64,000 bases of DNA from an uncultured Clostridia bacterium (GTDB taxonomy: Bacteria > Bacillota > Clostridia > Christensenellales > Borkfalkiaceae): assembly GCA_944354125.1 (NCBI GenBank), contig CALVPT010000009.1, positions 1 through 64,000 of the forward strand. The letters run 5' to 3'. A program made the position numbers and the translations under genes. The notes under the pieces were generated by a model, which saw nothing but the letters and a program-made list of their open reading frames with translations, searched no databases and was not told the origin of the DNA. Below, piece by piece: positions 60,019 through 64,000 of this stretch (position 1 is its first letter; each line of letters opens with the position of its first letter).

Positions 60019-61434
60019 TTATTTCATTATGAGCTGTCTTAAAATGGCATCCGCCTTCTTTATGTCCGCCTTGCCCTGCGTTGCCTTTTTTATGAAGCCG
60101 TAAAGCGCGAAAATCGCCTTTTCCTTGCCGGCCTTGAAGTCGGCAACCGCCTGGGGATTGCTCTCGACGGCCTTTTTGCATATGCCCTCGAGCTCGCCCT
60201 CGTCGACGCCTGCAAGGTCGCTTTCGCTGATGTATGCGCTGACGGGCTTACCCTCTTCCGCCATCTTTGAAAGCGTCTTCTGCGCGAGGGTTATGTTTAT
60301 CTTGCCCTCGTCGGCAAGCTTGACGAGCTTAGCCATTTCCTCCGCCGTGACGGGCAGGTTGAACCTCTCCTTGTCGTCCTCGGTCTCTAGCTTGGAATAG
60401 AGAGTGCCTACGGTGAGATTTACGGTATTCTTTACGCCTGCGCCCAGCGATATCGCCTTTTCGACAAAGTCGCACACAGCCTTGTACTTATACAGAAGCT
60501 GAGCGTTTGCGGGGTTTATCCTGAGCTCGTTGACGTATCTTTTGAGTTTATCGGTGGGAAGTTCGGGAAGCGATGCACGTATTTCTTCCACCTTTTCTTC
60601 GGGAATGACGACGGTGAGGATATCGGGTTCGGGGAAATAGCGGTAATCCTGCGCATCCTCCTTCGTCCTCATGACCGAGGTCTCGCCCGTGTGCTCGTCA
60701 TAGCGCATTGTCGCCTGCACGACCTCTCCGCCGTTGTCGAGTATTTCCGCCTGGCGCGAATACTCGTACGCCATGGCCTTTTCGATATAGCTGAGAGAGT
60801 TCATGTTCTTGATTTCCGTACGCGTGCCGAACTTAGTCGAGCCGACGGGCATGAGCGATATGTTTACGTCGCAGCGCATCGAGCCTTCCTGCATCTTGCA
60901 GTCGGAGACGCCGATATAGCGCATTATGAGCTGCAACTTCTCGACATACTCCCTCGCCTCCTCGGGCGAAGATATGTCGGGTTCGGACACTATCTCTATG
61001 AGCGGAACGCCGCCCCTGTTATAGTCTATGAACGTAAAGCCGCTCTCGTGAACCAGTTTGCCTGCATCCTCTTCTATGTGGATACGGGTAATTCCTATCC
61101 TCTTGCCGCTCTCGAGCTCGACATAGCCGTGCTCGCAGAGGGGCTTGTCGAACTGCGAAATCTGATATGCCTTGGGCAGGTCGGGATAGCAATAGTTCTT
61201 TCTGTCGAGATGCGTAGTCGTATTTATCGTACAATGGGTTGCAAGGCCCGCGCGGATTGCGAACTCCACAACCCTCTTGTTGAGAATGGGGAGAGCGCCC
61301 GGCTGACCTGTGCATACGGGGCAGCAGCGAGTGTTGGGCGCGCCGCCGAAAGCCGTTGTGCAGCCGCAGAATATCTTTGTGGCGGTGGCAAGTTCTACGT
61401 GCGTTTCAAGGCCCGAAACGAGCTGATATTTCAT
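60019..61434 (-). CDS. gatB: Asp/Glu-tRNA amidotransferase subunit B
   Basis: tRNA-binding and transamidase subunit of GatCAB, which turns Asp-tRNA-Asn and/or Glu-tRNA-Gln into the amides. The 471 residues include the signature YCYPDLPKAYQISQ, the kinase-like core RGGVPLIEIVSEPD and the C-terminal YqeY-like tail. It overlaps gatA by 4 nt and is last of the operon. Confidence 0.97.
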   Translation of the reverse strand: MKYQLVSGLETHVELATATKIFCGCTTAFGGAPNTRCCPVCTGQPGALPILNKRVVEFAIRAGLATHCTINTTTHLDRKNYCYPDLPKAYQISQFDKPLCEHGYVELESGKRIGITRIHIEEDAGKLVHESGFTFIDYNRGGVPLIEIVSEPDISSPEEAREYVEKLQLIMRYIGVSDCKMQEGSMRCDVNISLMPVGSTKFGTRTEIKNMNSLSYIEKAMAYEYSRQAEILDNGGEVVQATMRYDEHTGETSVMRTKEDAQDYRYFPEPDILTVVIPEEKVEEIRASLPELPTDKLKRYVNELRINPANAQLLYKYKAVCDFVEKAISLGAGVKNTVNLTVGTLYSKLETEDDKERFNLPVTAEEMAKLVKLADEGKINITLAQKTLSKMAEEGKPVSAYISESDLAGVDEGELEGICKKAVESNPQAVADFKAGKEKAIFALYGFIKKATQGKADIKKADAILRQLIMK

Positions 61435-62882
61435 AACCTGACACCCCCTTCTACGTCTTCAAGCTCGCAGAGCTTGCTCTTTTCGGCAAAGTACGCGATA
61501 TCGAGCACTCTCTCGTCGTCGAATTTTTTGCCTATAATCTGCATACCTATGGGCAATCCGTCCTTATCCTTTCCGCAGGGAAGGGCGATTGCAGGAAGTC
61601 CGGCTATGTTTACGGGAACCGTGCAGACGTCCGAAAGGTAGGTCTCCAGCGCGTTGCCGCCGGAATAGCCGAGAGGGAACGCCGTGACGGGCGCCGTGGG
61701 CGCGAACAGCACGTCGCACTTTTCGAAGCACTCGGCAAGCTGGCTTTCAACTCTCTTTCGTATGAGGCAGGCCTTCTTGTAATATGCGTCGAAGTAACCC
61801 GAGGACAGCACATAAGTGCCGAGCATTATGCGCTTTTTGACCTCTCTGCCGAAGCCCTCGGTACGCGTTTTGGTTATCATGTCGTCTACAGAGGAATAGT
61901 TTGCCGCGCGGTAGCCGTAACGTATTCCGTCATATCTTCCGAGATTGGAAGATGCCTCCGCACAGGCTATAATATAATAGACCGGAAGGGCGAGCTTTAA
62001 GGCAGGTATGCTGACCTCGACTACCTCCGCCCCTGCGTTTTTATACTGCTCTATCGCGGCATCGATTGCGCCCTTGATCTGAGGATTTATGCCGTCGAAA
62101 AACTCCTTCGCAACGCCTATCTTTATGCCTCTGACGTCGCCGTTCAACGCCGTCGGACCCATATGCACGGGCGCACTCGTCTGGTCGGCACAATCTTCGC
62201 CCTTTATGGCGTCATAAACGAGCGCCGCATCCGTCACCGAATGGGTCATGGGACCTATCTGGTCGAGCGACGAGCCGTATGCGATAAGGCCGTAACGCGA
62301 TACGGCGCCGTACGTCGGCTTGAAACCGACTATGCCGCAGAACGACGCGGGCTGACGGATAGAACCGCCCGTATCCGAGCCGAGCCCGTATGCCGCGATG
62401 TCCGCGCAGACTGCAGCCGCAACGCCGCCGGACGAGCCGCCCGTAACCCTTGCGGTATTTCTGGGATTGAGAGGCGCGCCGTAAACCGAGGTCTCGCTGG
62501 TCGAACCCATGGCAAACTCGTCCATATTGGTCTTGCCGAGAAGGACGGCGCCCTGCTCCTTGAGCTTTTTCCAGACGGTAGCATCGTAATAGGGTCTGAA
62601 GCCCTCCAATATCTTGGAACAGCAGGTCGTAAGCTCGCCGTCGGTGGCTATGTTGTCCTTGAGGGTGAAGGGAATGCCCGTAAGCGGCGTACCCTTGCCC
62701 TCCTTTATGAGCCTGTCGGCATATTCGGCATCCCGTCTCGCCTCCTCAAACGTCTCGTGAACGTAGGCGTTTATGACGGGATTGACCCTCTTTATAGCCT
62801 CGATATACTTTTCGGTGAGCTCGACGGAGGTAATCTGACCCGAACGCAGCTTTTCGGAAAGGGTCTTTATTACGCTTTTCAC
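61431..62882 (-). CDS. gatA: Asp/Glu-tRNA amidotransferase subunit A
   Basis: Amidase subunit that frees ammonia from glutamine. The amidase signature region reads GGSSGGVAAAVCADIAAYGL then GSDTGGSIRQPA, giving the Ser-cisSer-Lys triad (Lys in PFTLKDNI). At 483 residues the size is normal. It overlaps both gatB and gatC by 4 nt, so the three subunits are translated together. Confidence 0.97.
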   Translation of the reverse strand: MKSVIKTLSEKLRSGQITSVELTEKYIEAIKRVNPVINAYVHETFEEARRDAEYADRLIKEGKGTPLTGIPFTLKDNIATDGELTTCCSKILEGFRPYYDATVWKKLKEQGAVLLGKTNMDEFAMGSTSETSVYGAPLNPRNTARVTGGSSGGVAAAVCADIAAYGLGSDTGGSIRQPASFCGIVGFKPTYGAVSRYGLIAYGSSLDQIGPMTHSVTDAALVYDAIKGEDCADQTSAPVHMGPTALNGDVRGIKIGVAKEFFDGINPQIKGAIDAAIEQYKNAGAEVVEVSIPALKLALPVYYIIACAEASSNLGRYDGIRYGYRAANYSSVDDMITKTRTEGFGREVKKRIMLGTYVLSSGYFDAYYKKACLIRKRVESQLAECFEKCDVLFAPTAPVTAFPLGYSGGNALETYLSDVCTVPVNIAGLPAIALPCGKDKDGLPIGMQIIGKKFDDERVLDIAYFAEKSKLCELEDVEGGVRL

Positions 62883-63172
62883 TTTACAACCCTCCTCACG
62901 GCAAAGTAACCGTTATCCGAATGCACGTTTGAGGTAATCTTTTCAGAGGGCAGACTGGGCTTTACCTCGTCCTCCCTCAGCTCGTCCCACGTAGCTATGC
63001 GCGTGGTAACCTCCCTTATGCTCGCCGTGTCGCCCTCTACCTGCTGATTTATGCTGTCGGCAAAGTTTATGATCTCCTCGAACTCGGGAACGAACTTTTT
63101 GGTTTCCTCCTCCGAGAACTCCAGCCTTGCAAGCCTTGCGAGCGTCTTTATTTCCTTTTCACTTATTGCCAT
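62879..63172 (-). CDS. gatC: Asp/Glu-tRNA amidotransferase subunit C
   Basis: Small stabilising subunit of GatCAB, 97 residues. The opening ISEKEIKTLARLARLEFSEEE is typical, and the C-terminal VHSDNGYFAVRRVV matches the usual end. It starts 6 nt after aspS and overlaps gatA. Confidence 0.95.
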   Translation of the reverse strand: MAISEKEIKTLARLARLEFSEEETKKFVPEFEEIINFADSINQQVEGDTASIREVTTRIATWDELREDEVKPSLPSEKITSNVHSDNGYFAVRRVVK

Positions 63173-63178
63173 AGTAAT

Positions 63179-64000
63179 TTACTGCCTTATCTTGATATGC
63201 ACTTCCCTGAGCTGGGTTTCGGTGACCTCGTTGGGAGCTCCGCAGAGCAGATCCTGCGCCGATGCGCTCATGGGGAACGCGATTACTTCCCTTATGTTTT
63301 CCTCGTTTTTGAGGAGCATAATCATTCTGTCCACGCCGGGAGCCATGCCTGCGTGAGGAGGTGCGCCGAACTTGAAAGCCGTGTACAGCGCGCCGAACTT
63401 CTGCTTTAACGTCTCCTCGTCGTAACCTGCAATCTCGAACGCCTTGACCATTATGTCGAGGTCGTGATTTCTGACCGCGCCCGAGGACAGCTCTACGCCG
63501 TTGCATACGATGTCGTACTGATATGCGAGTATTTCGAGAGGGTCCTTTTGGTTGAGCGCCTCGAGTCCGCCCTGGGGCATAGAGAAGGGATTGTGAGTAA
63601 AGCCAATCTTGCCCGTCTCCTCGTCGAGTTCGTACATGGGGAAATCGTTGATGAAGCAGAACGCATACATGTCGTGACGGGTAAGGCCGAGCTTTTCGCC
63701 GAGCTCGTTTCTTATCTGTCCCGCAAGCTTGGGCGCCTTGTCCTTCGTGTCGGCGATAAAGAATATCGTATCCCCTGCCTCGAGCTTTGCAAGCGCGAGG
63801 AGTTCGCCCTTGAGCTCTGCGGGAATGAATTTATCTATGGGTCCCTTATAGGTCATGTCGGGCATGACTTCGAGATAACCGAGGCCGCCCATGCCTATGG
63901 AGAGCGCAAACGCAAGCAGCTTTTCGTGGAAGCCCTTGCTCATGTCTGCGTGAACCTTTATAGCCCTGACGCACTTGTTCTGGAAGGGCTTGAATGTGCA
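63179..64000 (-). CDS. aspS: Aspartyl-tRNA synthetase, bacterial type, 3' part only
   Basis: The frame runs open to the window edge, so the N-terminal part lies beyond 64000; the internal ATG at 63943 is not the start. The visible part has the bacterial GAD domain end (SKGFHEKLLAFALSIGMGGL to about DRMG-equivalent ELGEKLGL), the class II core and motif 3 GAPPHAGMAPGVDRMIMLL. It is encoded just before gatCAB on the same strand, typical of genomes that make Asn-tRNA by amidation. It is the second AspRS of this window. Confidence 0.95.
   Translation of the reverse strand, partial: CTFKPFQNKCVRAIKVHADMSKGFHEKLLAFALSIGMGGLGYLEVMPDMTYKGPIDKFIPAELKGELLALAKLEAGDTIFFIADTKDKAPKLAGQIRNELGEKLGLTRHDMYAFCFINDFPMYELDEETGKIGFTHNPFSMPQGGLEALNQKDPLEILAYQYDIVCNGVELSSGAVRNHDLDIMVKAFEIAGYDEETLKQKFGALYTAFKFGAPPHAGMAPGVDRMIMLLKNEENIREVIAFPMSASAQDLLCGAPNEVTETQLREVHIKIRQ

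Overview
The window reads as a chromosomal segment from a Gram-positive, spore-lineage member of the Clostridia (Bacillota). The basis is a Spo0A-type regulator, a Bce-like peptide-sensing module, an ECF transporter S component, the pta-ackA-yceD-rpmF/tmcAL neighbourhood, DUF4364 and TSCPD proteins, NfnAB, GatCAB and tRNA genes that encode CCA. The genus cannot be fixed from sequence alone; an uncultured gut-type Clostridia lineage is a reasonable guess. Most of the window is vertical core genome. One short stretch (about 27.7-30.4 kb) looks acquired.

Layout. 0-6 kb: an XRE-cupin regulator and potABCD, one polyamine-import operon behind a consensus promoter with two palindromes in its leader. 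6-9 kb: ppa, tRNA-Arg, and gap and fba with divergent promoters. 9-16 kb: small membrane or secreted proteins, murG and mntP, tRNA-Pro, tRNA-Gly, a near-empty stretch, tRNA-Leu, polA-coaE, and a second tRNA-Leu whose 3' end and terminator are repeated downstream. 16-19.5 kb: a SipW-type signal peptidase, a cytoplasmic GH43 glycosidase and spo0A. 19.5-27.5 kb: an ABC-F protein, a two-gene ABC exporter, rlmI and an M29 aminopeptidase. 27.6-30.4 kb: tRNA-Ser, a CPBP protease, a hairpin cluster and a serine recombinase. 30.5-35 kb: a complete Bce-like module (permease, ATPase, kinase, regulator). 35-42 kb: an ATP-grasp ligase, hom, coaX, a likely pantothenate ECF S component, a Cys-rich small membrane protein, a NUDIX hydrolase, DUF4364 and TSCPD. 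42-50 kb: nfnAB, rpmF-yceD-ackA-pta, tmcAL, RNase P RNA and pyk. 51-58 kb: a PL9-like pectate-lyase lipoprotein and a frameshifted surface lipoprotein. 58-64 kb: a structured ncRNA (possible 6S RNA), an archaeal-type AspRS, and gatB-gatA-gatC with the 3' part of a bacterial-type aspS.

How it fits together. gap, fba, pyk, pta and ackA point to sugar fermentation to acetate. GH43 and PL9 point to plant polysaccharide use, with PL9 acting at the cell surface and GH43 inside the cell. NfnAB balances NADPH, NADH and ferredoxin. GatCAB together with two kinds of AspRS implies tRNA-dependent amidation for Asn and/or Gln.

Most notable signals: (1) six genes with a sigma-A promoter whose -10 box lies only 6-7 nt before the ATG, implying leaderless mRNAs; (2) a nine-G run at the start of the Bce-type response regulator, where one extra G would join a better upstream ATG to the frame; (3) tandem operators and a 28-bp perfect palindrome before the Bce ATPase gene; (4) a one-base frameshift in a His/Cys-repeat surface lipoprotein; (5) two AspRS types around gatCAB; (6) a tRNA-Leu 3' end duplicated 145 bp downstream. 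I found no CRISPR array, no insertion sequence with terminal repeats and no clear new defence system.
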